DNA of 64,000 bases, from NCBI RefSeq assembly GCF_002150765.1, contig NZ_MUYM01000061.1, forward strand, positions 1-64,000. The letters run 5' to 3'. Numbering within the stretch: the stretch's first letter is position 1; each line of letters begins with the position of its first letter. This DNA comes from Lentzea kentuckyensis (GTDB lineage: Bacteria; Actinomycetota; Actinomycetes; Mycobacteriales; Pseudonocardiaceae). The notes beneath the pieces were generated by a model, which saw nothing but the letters and a program-made list of their open reading frames with translations, searched no databases and was not told the DNA's origin. The translations under genes and the position numbers were made by a program. Positions 1 through 7,552 of the stretch are shown here, piece by piece.

Positions 1-50
1 CCTTATGCAAAAGACGTTTGCGGTCGTCCGCAAACGTCTTTTGCATAAGG
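1..50. repeat. Perfect 23-bp inverted repeat (hairpin)
   Basis: Arms at 1-23 and 28-50 are exact reverse complements around a 4-base loop (TCGT). The element lies beyond the 3' end of the response regulator gene on the minus strand, so it may be a bidirectional terminator between that gene and whatever lies left of the window. It shares the core TTGCGGTCG/CCGCAA with the second palindrome at 92-107, so the two are probably related copies. Terminator function is inference. Confidence 0.75.
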
Positions 51-75
51 ATGGGGCGGCGAGGCGGTGAGCTGG

Positions 76-120
76 GCTTTTGCAAGTGGGGTTGCGGTCG
101 ACCGCAAACGGTCGTTGCAA
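76..120. repeat. Second palindrome, related to the hairpin at 1-50
   Basis: A perfect 16-base palindrome, TTGCGGTCGACCGCAA, occupies 92-107. It is flanked by TTGCAA copies at about 80-85 and 115-120, giving nested dyad symmetry. The centre matches the loop-proximal part of the hairpin at 1-50. It is 23 bases beyond the response regulator stop codon, so it could terminate that transcript or be an intergenic repeat. Confidence 0.55.
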
Positions 121-142
121 CGGCGCGGCGGCGTCAAGCGGG

Positions 143-751
143 TTAGAACCAGCCGGCCTTGCGGGCGATGCGGACGGCGTCGACGCGGTTGCGGGCGTCG
201 AGCTTCGCCGTCGCCGCCGTCAGGTAGTTGCGGATGGTGCCGACGGACAGGAAGAGGGTGGTGGCGATCTCCATGGCGTCCGCCCCGTCGGAGGCCAGCC
301 GGAGCACTTCGAGCTCGCGCGGCGTGAGCGGGCACTCGTCGGTGTCCCACGCGGAGAGCGCCAGCTGGGAATCGATGACCCGGCGGCCGACGGAGACGCC
401 GCGGATGGCGTCGGCGAGTTCGTTGACGGGGGCGTCCTTGAGGATGAAACCGTTCACCCTGGCGTTGAGAGCGCGGCGCAGGGTTCCCGGGCGACCGAGA
501 CTCGTCAGGATCAAGGTGCGCGTCCCAGGTGCCGTGTCGTGGATGACCGTCGCGGCGGAAAGGCCGTCCATACCGGGAAGGTCGATGTCGAGGACGGCGA
601 CGTCCGGTTGACTCTTTGCGACTGCGGGCACGATTTCGTCACCTGTCGCCACTGAGGCGACGACCTCAATATCTGGTTCGAGATTCAACAAGGCGACCAA
701 TGCGCCACGGACCATTTGCACGTCCTCGGCGAGTAAGACTCTGATCATCAT
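143..751 (-). CDS. LuxR/NarL-family response regulator (DesR-like)
   Basis: A 202-residue two-component response regulator. The N-terminal receiver domain (about 1-120) has the acidic pair E9/D10, the likely phospho-acceptor D55 in VLDIDLPG, T83 and K104, all as expected for an active receiver. The C-terminal LuxR-type helix-turn-helix (about 138-200) has LTPRELEVLRLASDGADAME. The domain order and length match DesR/NarL-type regulators. Two ATG codons in a row open the frame; AAGGGGG upstream fits the second (748) slightly better. No sensor kinase gene is next to it inside the window; it may lie to the left. It could be called an orphan regulator only if no kinase is found there. Confidence 0.88.
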   Translation of the reverse strand: MMIRVLLAEDVQMVRGALVALLNLEPDIEVVASVATGDEIVPAVAKSQPDVAVLDIDLPGMDGLSAATVIHDTAPGTRTLILTSLGRPGTLRRALNARVNGFILKDAPVNELADAIRGVSVGRRVIDSQLALSAWDTDECPLTPRELEVLRLASDGADAMEIATTLFLSVGTIRNYLTAATAKLDARNRVDAVRIARKAGWF

Positions 752-1004
752 CAGCCCCCTTGCGCGGTCCCCCTGCCCACTTTTCGAGTTTTACACTCGG
801 TGACCGTGCCGGACAAGCATTTGAGCGGACCCCGCCTTTTACTACTCCGAATGCGCTAGAGGCAATTTGCAACCTCTATAGGCTGATGACGTCCAGTCAC
901 TGCACGCTGACACATAGACACGACTCCGGTCACGCACGAGCGGAACTCCAGCGGCCGGCCATATCGGCAATACGGCTCGGGCATCACGTCCGTGAACAAG
1001 ACAA
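752..1004. other. Intergenic region without a recognisable gene
   Basis: About 250 bases between the response regulator start and the terminator of the SDR-like gene. It should contain the promoter of the response regulator. I see no convincing coding frame, RNA gene or strong palindrome in it. Confidence 0.4.
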
Positions 1005-1031
1005 CCGGCCCGGCCGACGAGGCCGGGCCGG
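1005..1031 (-). terminator. GC-rich hairpin terminator of the SDR-like gene
   Basis: A perfect 11-bp stem, CCGGCCCGGCC (1005-1015) with GGCCGGGCCGG (1021-1031), around a 5-base loop. It lies 18 bases beyond the stop codon of the minus-strand SDR-like gene. No long U-tract follows, as is common in actinomycetes. Confidence 0.7.
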
Positions 1032-1049
1032 GACGCCACGACGAATCGC

Positions 1050-1730
1050 TCAGCGCGTCTCTCCCCACCGCTCCAGCAGTTCCAGCCCGCCGTCGACGGT
1101 GATCACCTGTCCCTGGATCCACGCGGCCTCGTCCGCGCACAGCAACGCCACCGCGTTCGCCACGTCCTCCGGCAGCGTCACCCGGCCGGACGGGCTCTTG
1201 ATCGCGAGCCGGTCCACCAGTTCCGGGTCGATGTTCATCGGGCCGTTGTCGATCACGGTCGTCACGACGGCGTTCACCGCCACCCGGTACCAGGCCATCT
1301 CCAGCGCCAGCGTGCGGATCACGCCGTGCACGGGCGTCACCGTGTAGCCGGCGACGACGACGCGGCCACCGTCGACGAACGCCTTCGCGAGCGGTTCCAC
1401 GACGTTCAGCAGCGGCGTCATGTCCGGGGAGACGGCGTGGTGCACGAACAGGTCGAGCCGCCCGCGCTCCAGCTTCACCTGTTCGAGCAGCACCCGCACC
1501 GCGTGCTCGTCCTGGATGTCCAGCGGCACGACGGACGCCGAACCCGGCTTGCCGCCGAGCACGAGCAGGGCGCGTTCGGCGTCGACGTCGCCGGGGGACG
1601 TGGTGATGATGACGTGTGCGCCGTTGTCGCAGAGCTTGCTCGCGATGGCGAGCCCAAGACCGTGCGTGCCCGACGTGACCAGAGCGATCTTGCCGTCGAG
1701 TCCCAAGCGCGTGTTGACCGGTTCGATCAT
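1050..1730 (-). CDS. SDR-fold protein with degenerate active site
   Basis: A 226-residue protein of the short-chain dehydrogenase/reductase fold. The glycine-rich nucleotide loop is present (TSGTHGLG, about 19-26) and the C-terminus ends in the usual VITVDGGLELL-type segment. The catalytic centre is not normal: the NNAG motif reads HHAV, the serine region is shortened, and the position of the catalytic lysine four residues after Tyr (YTVTP) is proline. It may therefore bind a cofactor without classical dehydrogenase activity. The start is taken at ATG 1730, with GAGG 11 bases upstream; GTG 1742 is an alternative. A TetR gene lies immediately upstream in the same direction. Confidence 0.75.
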   Translation of the reverse strand: MIEPVNTRLGLDGKIALVTSGTHGLGLAIASKLCDNGAHVIITTSPGDVDAERALLVLGGKPGSASVVPLDIQDEHAVRVLLEQVKLERGRLDLFVHHAVSPDMTPLLNVVEPLAKAFVDGGRVVVAGYTVTPVHGVIRTLALEMAWYRVAVNAVVTTVIDNGPMNIDPELVDRLAIKSPSGRVTLPEDVANAVALLCADEAAWIQGQVITVDGGLELLERWGETR

Positions 1731-1796
1731 GATGCTGACCACCTCGTTGTCCGCGTGGTGATCGACGTTGCGCCCGGTCGCTAGGGCCGAACTCGA

Positions 1797-2405
1797 CTAC
1801 TTCTTGCGCAAACCCTCCAGAACCCGCAGGATCGCGCGTTCGACCTCACGCCCGGTGCGCTTCGGATCGGACGAGCTCGCGATGGTGCTGGCGCCCGCGG
1901 AGAGCGCTCCGAACAGCAGCCGGGCCATGATCTCGACGGGCGCTTCCTCGATCTCCCCGGCGTCCACGAGCAGCTGCACGGCCGTGCGGAGCAAACCGAA
2001 GCTGAAGTGCTCTTCCGCCTCACGCCAGCGTTCCCAGCCCATCACGACCGGCGCCTCGTGGACGATGATCCGCTGGTACTCCGGCTCCAGGCACTTGCGG
2101 ACGTACGCGCGCAGGCCCGCGACCGCCGTCTCCCACGCGTCGCCCTCGCTGGTGACCACCGCGGTCAGCGACTCGATCGACCGGGTCTCGACCTGGGCGA
2201 AAACCGCCTCGAACAACGCCTGTTTGCCACTGAAGTGGTGGTAGAGCGCGCCTTTGGTCACGCGGGCGCGCTTGACGACCTCGTCGAGCGAGGTGCCGGC
2301 GTAGCCGCGCTTGGTGAAGAGGTCCACCGCGCTGTCGACGAGCGCCTGCCTGGTCGACTCCGAGTACTCGGCGCGTCGTGTTCGCACGGTCGAAACGTAT
2401 CTCAC
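1797..2405 (-). CDS. TetR/AcrR-family transcriptional regulator
   Basis: A 202-residue regulator. The N-terminal helix-turn-helix (about 18-64) contains the family signature GYAGTSLDEVVKRARVTKGA and then LYHHFSGKQALF. The C-terminal ligand-binding part is all-helical. The gene is divergent from the small gene at 2477 and the SDR at 2781, with two strong palindromes in between (2406-2431 and 2440-2454), so autoregulation and control of the SDR are likely. The frame opens with GTG at 2405, which abuts the first palindrome; GTG at 2387 is an alternative start. The ligand is unknown. Confidence 0.9.
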   Translation of the reverse strand: MRYVSTVRTRRAEYSESTRQALVDSAVDLFTKRGYAGTSLDEVVKRARVTKGALYHHFSGKQALFEAVFAQVETRSIESLTAVVTSEGDAWETAVAGLRAYVRKCLEPEYQRIIVHEAPVVMGWERWREAEEHFSFGLLRTAVQLLVDAGEIEEAPVEIMARLLFGALSAGASTIASSSDPKRTGREVERAILRVLEGLRKK

Positions 2406-2454
2406 ATACCGGCGGTACGTACCGGTGGTATGGTCGTGTCATACCGAGGGTATG
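2406..2454. promoter_or_regulatory. Two palindromic operators in a divergent promoter
   Basis: The first palindrome, 2406-2431, is 26 bases long with ATACC/GGTAT ends and a perfect GGTACGTACC core; only two base pairs are mismatched. The second, 2440-2454, is CATACC-GAG-GGTATG, perfectly symmetric. Both share ATACC/GGTAT half-sites, typical of TetR-family operators. They sit between the TetR gene and the divergent small gene at 2477. That TetR is the ligand is inference. Confidence 0.75.
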
Positions 2455-2476
2455 CGAGAAACCGGGGGTACGAGAC

Positions 2477-2770
2477 ATGGGCTGGACAGACCACTACCGC
2501 CGCCGTGACGCGCTCGACGCCGTGCTGCGCGACGCCCGTCGCGACCCGTCCGCTCCGCTGATCGTGGACCCGGACGTGTTCGGATCGCTGCACGAACTGC
2601 TGCTGGCACTCGACCACCGCTGGCAGAACAAGCTGACCGCCCGCATGGAGGCCGCCGCGCTGGAAGGCCCCGTGGACGAGCACGTCGTCACCGCGGAACT
2701 GGCCACTGACGAGCCGGTGTTGCGAGCAGTACTGGACGCACACCTATCGCTGGCAGTTACCGGACGGTAG
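2477..2770 (+). CDS. Small hypothetical protein
   Basis: A 97-residue soluble, mostly helical, charged protein. I do not recognise the family. The start is ATG 2477, eight bases after GGGGG; the frame is open further upstream but that part overlaps the operator region. It ends ten bases before the SDR gene on the same strand, so the two are probably co-transcribed under TetR control. There is no signal peptide or membrane segment. Confidence 0.6.
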   Translation: MGWTDHYRRRDALDAVLRDARRDPSAPLIVDPDVFGSLHELLLALDHRWQNKLTARMEAAALEGPVDEHVVTAELATDEPVLRAVLDAHLSLAVTGR

Positions 2771-2780
2771 GAATGACTGC

Positions 2781-3671
2781 ATGAGTCGTTGGACCGAAGC
2801 CGACATCCCCGACCAGACCGGCCGCACAGTCCTGGTGACCGGTGCGAACTCCGGCCTCGGCCTGCGCACCGCCCAGGTGCTCGCTGGCAGGGGCGCCCAC
2901 GTGATCATGGGCTGTCGCTCCGTCCAACGAGGTCAGGAGGCCCGGCGAGCCGTCCAGGGGTCGGCCGAGGTGCTCGAACTCGACCTCGCCGACCTCAGCT
3001 CGGTGCGCGCCGCGGCCGAGCAGGTCGACCAGCTCGACGTGCTCATCAACAACGCGGGAATCATGGCCGTCCCGTACGGCAAGACGGTCGACGGCTTCGA
3101 GCGCCAGTTCGGCACCAACCACCTGGGGCACGCCGCCCTCACCTGGCTGTTGCTGCCCGCGCTGAGGCAACGGCCGGGCGCGCGCGTTGTCACCGTGGCG
3201 TCCCTGGCGCACCAGTACGGCCGCATCAACTTCGACGACCCGAACTGGGAGCGTCGCTCGTACAGCTACCGCGGCTCGTACGGCCAGTCGAAGCTCGCCA
3301 ACATCTTGTTCGCGCGCGAACTGGAACGGCGTTCATCGGACGTGACGTCCATCGCCGCACATCCCGGCGTGACGGTCACCGAACTGACCAACAACATGGC
3401 CGACGCGCACAAGTCGTTGTTCCTGCGGCTCGGCGGCAAGATCAGCCACCTGTTCTCGCAGTCCGTCGAGATGGGCGCGCTGCCGCAGCTCTACGCGGCG
3501 ACGTCACCCGACGCGCGCGGTGGCGAGTACTACGGGCCGGACAGCTTCAACGGGTATCGCGGCCACCCCACCGTCGCGCGGATGACCGCCGCCGCCCGCG
3601 ACGACCTCGCCGCGAGCCGCCTCTGGGAACTCACGATCAAGCTGACCGGCATCACGCCCGACCTGCCCTGA
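2781..3671 (+). CDS. Short-chain dehydrogenase/reductase (retinol dehydrogenase-like)
   Basis: A 296-residue NAD(P)-dependent oxidoreductase of the longer SDR type that resembles retinol or protochlorophyllide reductases. Visible motifs are the cofactor loop TGANSGLG (about 20-27), NNAG, and the catalytic YGQSK (Tyr-x-x-x-Lys). The substrate cannot be told from sequence. It follows the small gene at 2477 by ten bases and is probably regulated by the divergent TetR. GC-rich hairpins follow the stop codon. Confidence 0.88.
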   Translation: MSRWTEADIPDQTGRTVLVTGANSGLGLRTAQVLAGRGAHVIMGCRSVQRGQEARRAVQGSAEVLELDLADLSSVRAAAEQVDQLDVLINNAGIMAVPYGKTVDGFERQFGTNHLGHAALTWLLLPALRQRPGARVVTVASLAHQYGRINFDDPNWERRSYSYRGSYGQSKLANILFARELERRSSDVTSIAAHPGVTVTELTNNMADAHKSLFLRLGGKISHLFSQSVEMGALPQLYAATSPDARGGEYYGPDSFNGYRGHPTVARMTAAARDDLAASRLWELTIKLTGITPDLP

Positions 3672-3691
3672 CGCGTCCGCGAGCGCGGGGT

Positions 3692-3758
3692 GCCGGCGCC
3701 CTCGCCCGGGGGGAGTTGGGAAGGCGCCGGCGGAGGCCCGGTCGTCACCTCCGGGCCT
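3692..3758 (+). terminator. Two GC-rich hairpins after the SDR gene
   Basis: The first stem pairs GCCGGCGCC (3692-3700) with GGCGCCGGC (3723-3731). The second pairs AGGCCCGG (3734-3741) with CCGGGCCT (3751-3758). They begin 20 bases beyond the SDR stop and probably end that transcript. The 160 bases that follow, up to lipA, should hold the lipA promoter; no other element is evident. Confidence 0.55.
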
Positions 3759-3920
3759 GGGACCCATCTTCATCCGGCCGCGTTGTTCATGTTCGACGAT
3801 GCGTGCGTCAACAACAGATCGCGGACAACGAATCCTCGACCGGAAGCCCGGTTCTGGCACTTATCCTCGGTCGGACGTGCGTGACGCCGGACACGCGAGG
3901 GCGCAGCGTAGGGTGAGGTG

Positions 3921-4922
3921 GTGACTGTGGTACCTGAGGGTCGGAAGCTGCTGCGGCTCGAGGTCCGCAACAGCCAGACGCCGATCGAGAAGAAGCCCTC
4001 GTGGATCAAGACGCGGGCGAAGATGGGCCCCGAGTACCGGGAGCTCAAGAGTCTGGTCAAGCGCGAGGGCCTGCACACGGTCTGCGAAGAGGCCGGCTGT
4101 CCCAACATCTACGAGTGCTGGGAAGACCGCGAGGCCACGTTCCTGATCGGCGGCGAGCAGTGCACCCGGCGCTGCGACTTCTGCCAGATCGACACGGGCA
4201 AGCCCGCCGACCTCGACCGCGACGAGCCCCGCCGGGTCGCCGAGTCGGTCCAGGCGATGGGCCTGCGCTACTCCACCGTCACCGGTGTCGCCAGGGACGA
4301 CCTGGAGGACGGCGGCGCGTGGCTGTACGCCGAGACGGTCCGCCAGATCCACGAGATGAACCCCGGCACCGGCGTCGAGCTGCTGATCCCGGACTTCAAC
4401 GCGGTCCCGGAGCAGCTGGCCGAGGTCTTCGAGTCCCGCCCCGAGGTGCTCGCGCACAACCTGGAGACCGTCCCGCGGATCTTCAAGCGCATCCGCCCGG
4501 CGTTCCGCTACGAGCGGTCCCTCGAGGTCATCACCAAGGCCCGCGAGTTCGGCCTGGTCACCAAGTCGAACCTGATCCTCGGCATGGGCGAGACCCCCGA
4601 GGAGGTCACCGAGGCGCTCGCCGACCTCTACGACGCGGGCTGCGACATCATCACCATCACGCAGTACCTGCGCCCTTCCCCGCGCCACCACCCGGTCGAG
4701 CGCTGGGTGAAGCCGGAGGAGTTCGTCGAGCACAAGGAGACGGCCGAGAAGATCGGCTTCCTCGGTGTGATGGCGGGTCCGCTGGTCCGCTCCTCCTACC
4801 GCGCCGGCCGCCTCTACGCGCAGGCGAAGCAGGCGCGCGGCGAGGACCTCCCGGAGAACCTCCAGCACCTGCTGACCGTGTCGGCGTCGCAGGAGATCAC
4901 CAGCCTGCTCGCGCCCCGCTGA
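3921..4922 (+). CDS. lipA: Lipoyl synthase
   Basis: Radical SAM enzyme that inserts two sulfur atoms into protein-bound octanoyl groups to make lipoyl cofactors for pyruvate dehydrogenase and related complexes. The 333 residues match the family length. The auxiliary cluster cysteines C55, C60 and C66 (CEEAGCPNIYEC) and the radical SAM cysteines C81, C85 and C88 (CTRRCDFC) are intact, and the C-terminal RSSYRA is present. Several GTG codons could start the gene (3918, 3921, 3927); 3921 gives MTVVPEGRK. No lipB gene is adjacent. A strong bidirectional hairpin follows. Confidence 0.97.
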   Translation: MTVVPEGRKLLRLEVRNSQTPIEKKPSWIKTRAKMGPEYRELKSLVKREGLHTVCEEAGCPNIYECWEDREATFLIGGEQCTRRCDFCQIDTGKPADLDRDEPRRVAESVQAMGLRYSTVTGVARDDLEDGGAWLYAETVRQIHEMNPGTGVELLIPDFNAVPEQLAEVFESRPEVLAHNLETVPRIFKRIRPAFRYERSLEVITKAREFGLVTKSNLILGMGETPEEVTEALADLYDAGCDIITITQYLRPSPRHHPVERWVKPEEFVEHKETAEKIGFLGVMAGPLVRSSYRAGRLYAQAKQARGEDLPENLQHLLTVSASQEITSLLAPR

Positions 4923-4927
4923 GTCCA

Positions 4928-4969
4928 CGCGAAATGGGCGGTCCGGCGTTCCGGACCGCCCATTTCGCG
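4928..4969. terminator. Bidirectional terminator, 19-bp perfect stem
   Basis: CGCGAAATGGGCGGTCCGG (4928-4946) pairs perfectly with 4951-4969 around a CGTT loop. It fills the space between lipA (plus) and the SDR gene (minus), whose stop codon is at 4971, and can serve both. Confidence 0.9.
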
Positions 4970-4970
4970 T

Positions 4971-5729
4971 TCAGTGGATGTGCGAACCGCCGTTGACGTC
5001 GTAGGTGGCGCCGGTGACATAGCCGGTGTCCGGGCGGCACAGGAACGCGATGACTTCAGCGACATCGGCGACAGCGCCGGTGCGCTGGACCGGGATGCCG
5101 GCCACCATCGCGGCCTTGCGTTCGTCGGACAGCTTGCCCGCGGTGATGTCGGTGTCGATCAGGCCAGGCGCGACGGAGTTGACCGTGACACCGTTCGGGC
5201 CGAGTTCCCGCGCCAGCGCACGGGAGAACCCGAGCAGCGCGGCCTTGGCCGCCGAGTAGGCGACGCCGCCGAACACACCGCCGCCGCGTTCAGCCGACAC
5301 CGACGACAGCATGACGATCCGGCCGAAACCACGATCGGCCATGGCCGGGGCGATCCGCCGCGTCATCAGGTAGCTGCCGCGGACGTTCACCTCGAACACC
5401 CGGTCCCACTCGGCGTCGTCGACGTCGAGGAAACGCACCGGCGAGGTGATGCCCGCGTTGTTCACCAACGCCCCGATCGGCGCGAGCGTCGACTCCACAG
5501 TGGACACCGTGGCGTCCACCTCGTCGCGATCGGTCACGTCGGCGCGCAAGCCGATCGCGCGCACGCCGTGGAGTCCGGAGATCTCGTCGGCGGCGGCCTT
5601 CGCGCCGGCCTCGTCGAGGTCGAGGACCGCGATCTCCCACCCGGCCGCGGCCAGTGCGTGGGCGGTGGCCCTGCCGATGCCGCGTTCGGACGCCGCGCCG
5701 GTGATCACAGCGGTGCGAATGGAGGTCAT
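4971..5729 (-). CDS. Short-chain dehydrogenase (FabG-like), end of catabolic operon
   Basis: A 252-residue classical SDR with a complete motif set: TGAASERGIG cofactor loop, NNAG, catalytic Ser in MLSSVS, and YSAAK. The C-terminus reads TGYVTGATYDVNGG, the usual end of FabG-like enzymes. AGGAGAG precedes ATG 5729. It starts 15 bases after the transketolase C-terminal subunit and is the last gene of a minus-strand operon (MFS permease, two transketolase halves, SDR), so it probably oxidises or reduces a sugar, polyol or sugar acid rather than an acyl chain. Confidence 0.9.
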   Translation of the reverse strand: MTSIRTAVITGAASERGIGRATAHALAAAGWEIAVLDLDEAGAKAAADEISGLHGVRAIGLRADVTDRDEVDATVSTVESTLAPIGALVNNAGITSPVRFLDVDDAEWDRVFEVNVRGSYLMTRRIAPAMADRGFGRIVMLSSVSAERGGGVFGGVAYSAAKAALLGFSRALARELGPNGVTVNSVAPGLIDTDITAGKLSDERKAAMVAGIPVQRTGAVADVAEVIAFLCRPDTGYVTGATYDVNGGSHIH

Positions 5730-5744
5730 GAGGGGCTCTCCTGC

Positions 5745-6731
5745 TCAGAGTTCGGCGCGCACACGCGCGGTGATGGCGTCGACGGACAGGCCGTAGCGGT
5801 CGTGCAGGGTCGGCAGCGCACCCGCGGCGAGGAACTCGTCCGGCAGCGCGATCGGCACGATTCGCCTGCCTCGTCCCGCGAACGCCAGACAGGAGGCCAC
5901 CGACTCGGCGAGACCGCCCACCACCGAGTGGTTCTCCAGGGTGACGACGAGCCGATCGCCTGCCGTTTCCCGCAGTACCGTCTCGGTGTCGAACGGCTTG
6001 ATGGTCGGCACGTGCAGCACGGCGGCGTCGACGTGGTCACGCTCAAGTTGTTGCGCTGCTTGGAGTGCGCGCATGGTCATGAGTCCGGTGGAGATCATGA
6101 GCACGTCCCTGCCCGTGCGCAGCGGCGCGGCTTTGCCGAGTTCGAACGTGTAGTCGTACTCGTCGAGCACCGTGGGCACGTTGCCGCGCAACAACCTCAT
6201 GTAGGTGGGGCCGGGTGCGGCGGCGAGCGCGGGCACTGCCTGCTCGATGTCGACCGAGTCGCACGGGTCGACGATCGTCAGGTTCGGCATCGCCCGCAGG
6301 ATCGCGAGGTCCTCGGTGGCCTGGTGGCTCGGCCCGTACCCGGTCGTCAGCCCTGGCAGCGCTCCCACGACGTTGACGTTCAACGCCGGTTCGGCGATGT
6401 CCAGGCACAGGAAGTCGTACGCGCGCCGAGTCGCGAACACCGAGTAGGTCGACGCGAACGGCACCAGCCCGACCTCGGCCATTCCCGCTGCGGCACCGAG
6501 CATGACCTGCTCCGCCATGCCCATCTGGAAGAACCGCTCCGGGAACGCCTTGCGGAACACGTGCATGTCGGTGTACTTGGCGAGGTCGGCGGACAGGCCG
6601 ACGACGTCGGTGCGCTCCTGGGCGAGCCGAACGAGTGCCTGACCGAACGGCGCCTTCGCGGTGCGCTGGCCCTCGTCGGCGAACGAGGCGATCATCGCCG
6701 AGGTGGTGAGCCTCTTCGTCGGGGTCGTCAT
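5745..6731 (-). CDS. Transketolase, C-terminal subunit
   Basis: A 328-residue half-transketolase carrying the pyrimidine-binding and C-terminal domains. FFQMGMAEQVMLGAAAGMAEVGLVPFASTYSVFATRRAYD is the typical region that contains the catalytic Glu (MAEQ). It works together with the N-terminal half encoded just upstream; the ATG overlaps the stop of that gene (ATGA), which suggests coupled synthesis in equal amounts. Split transketolases transfer two-carbon ketol units in side pathways of sugar catabolism; the substrate here is unknown. Confidence 0.92.
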   Translation of the reverse strand: MTTPTKRLTTSAMIASFADEGQRTAKAPFGQALVRLAQERTDVVGLSADLAKYTDMHVFRKAFPERFFQMGMAEQVMLGAAAGMAEVGLVPFASTYSVFATRRAYDFLCLDIAEPALNVNVVGALPGLTTGYGPSHQATEDLAILRAMPNLTIVDPCDSVDIEQAVPALAAAPGPTYMRLLRGNVPTVLDEYDYTFELGKAAPLRTGRDVLMISTGLMTMRALQAAQQLERDHVDAAVLHVPTIKPFDTETVLRETAGDRLVVTLENHSVVGGLAESVASCLAFAGRGRRIVPIALPDEFLAAGALPTLHDRYGLSVDAITARVRAEL

Positions 6732-7552
6732 GCGGGAACCTCCAGCGCCTCGCGGGCGAGCTGCCACTCGTGCGGCTCGACGGGCATGAAGTGGGCTTTG
6801 GGCCTGGATTCCAGGAACGGCACGCCGTGGCCGACCTTGGTGTCGCAGATCAGCACGGAGGGCGCGTCGCGGTGTTCCGCGAGCAGGTCGAACGCGGCGA
6901 CCAGCTGACCGATGTCGTTGCCGTCGACTCGCAGTGCGCGCCAGCCGAACGACTTCCACTTGTCCAGCAACGGTTCCGTGCGCAACACACCGGCGGTCGG
7001 GCCATCCGCCTGCAACGCGTTGACGTCGATGATCGCCGTGACGTTGCCGAGGCCGTGGTGGGCGCACGCGAGCGCGGCCTCCCAGGTGGAGCCCTCGTCA
7101 AGTTCACCGTCGGAGAGCAGGTTGAACACCCGCGCGCCGCTGCCTTGGTACCGCAGGCCGAGCGCCATTCCGGTGGCGACGCCCAACCCGTGGCCGAGCG
7201 AGCCGCCGGAAATCTCCATGCCCGGCGTGTACGAGGCCATCCCGGACATCGGCAGGCGGGAGTCGTCGCAGCCGTAGGTCTGCAGCTCCGCCACGTCGAG
7301 CACACCGGCCTCGGCGAGCGCCGCGTACAGCGCGATGGCGTAGTGCCCGATGGACAACAGGAACCGGTCGCGGCCATCCCACTCCGGGTCGTCCGGGCGG
7401 AACCTCAGCTGATCGCCGTAGGCCACGGCCAGCACGTCGGCGACGCCCAGCGCCTGGCCGATGTAGCCCTGGCCCTGCACCTCCCCCATGTCGAGCGCGT
7501 ACCGCCGGATCCGCCGTGCCGACTCCTGGAGCCGGCGCACTCGCTCAGACAA
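6728..7552 (-). CDS. Transketolase, N-terminal (TPP-binding) subunit
   Basis: A 274-residue half-transketolase with the thiamine diphosphate/Mg motif in SDGELDEGSTWEA through DVN; the first Gly of the usual GDG is Ser. GGSLGHGLGVATGMALGLR is the conserved glycine-rich stretch. The start is TTG 7552, eight bases after AAGGAAG. It overlaps the end of the MFS gene by eight bases and the start of the C-terminal subunit by four, so all three are in one operon. Confidence 0.92.
   Translation of the reverse strand: MSERVRRLQESARRIRRYALDMGEVQGQGYIGQALGVADVLAVAYGDQLRFRPDDPEWDGRDRFLLSIGHYAIALYAALAEAGVLDVAELQTYGCDDSRLPMSGMASYTPGMEISGGSLGHGLGVATGMALGLRYQGSGARVFNLLSDGELDEGSTWEAALACAHHGLGNVTAIIDVNALQADGPTAGVLRTEPLLDKWKSFGWRALRVDGNDIGQLVAAFDLLAEHRDAPSVLICDTKVGHGVPFLESRPKAHFMPVEPHEWQLAREALEVPA

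Noticed and set aside
143..751. Response regulator as the RamR of the lanthipeptide locus
   Set aside because: It is 36 kb away and reads as a DesR/NarL-type receiver; nothing links the two.
3672..3920. Possible riboswitch upstream of lipA
   Set aside because: The hairpins follow the SDR stop closely and lack conserved riboswitch boxes; a terminator explains them.
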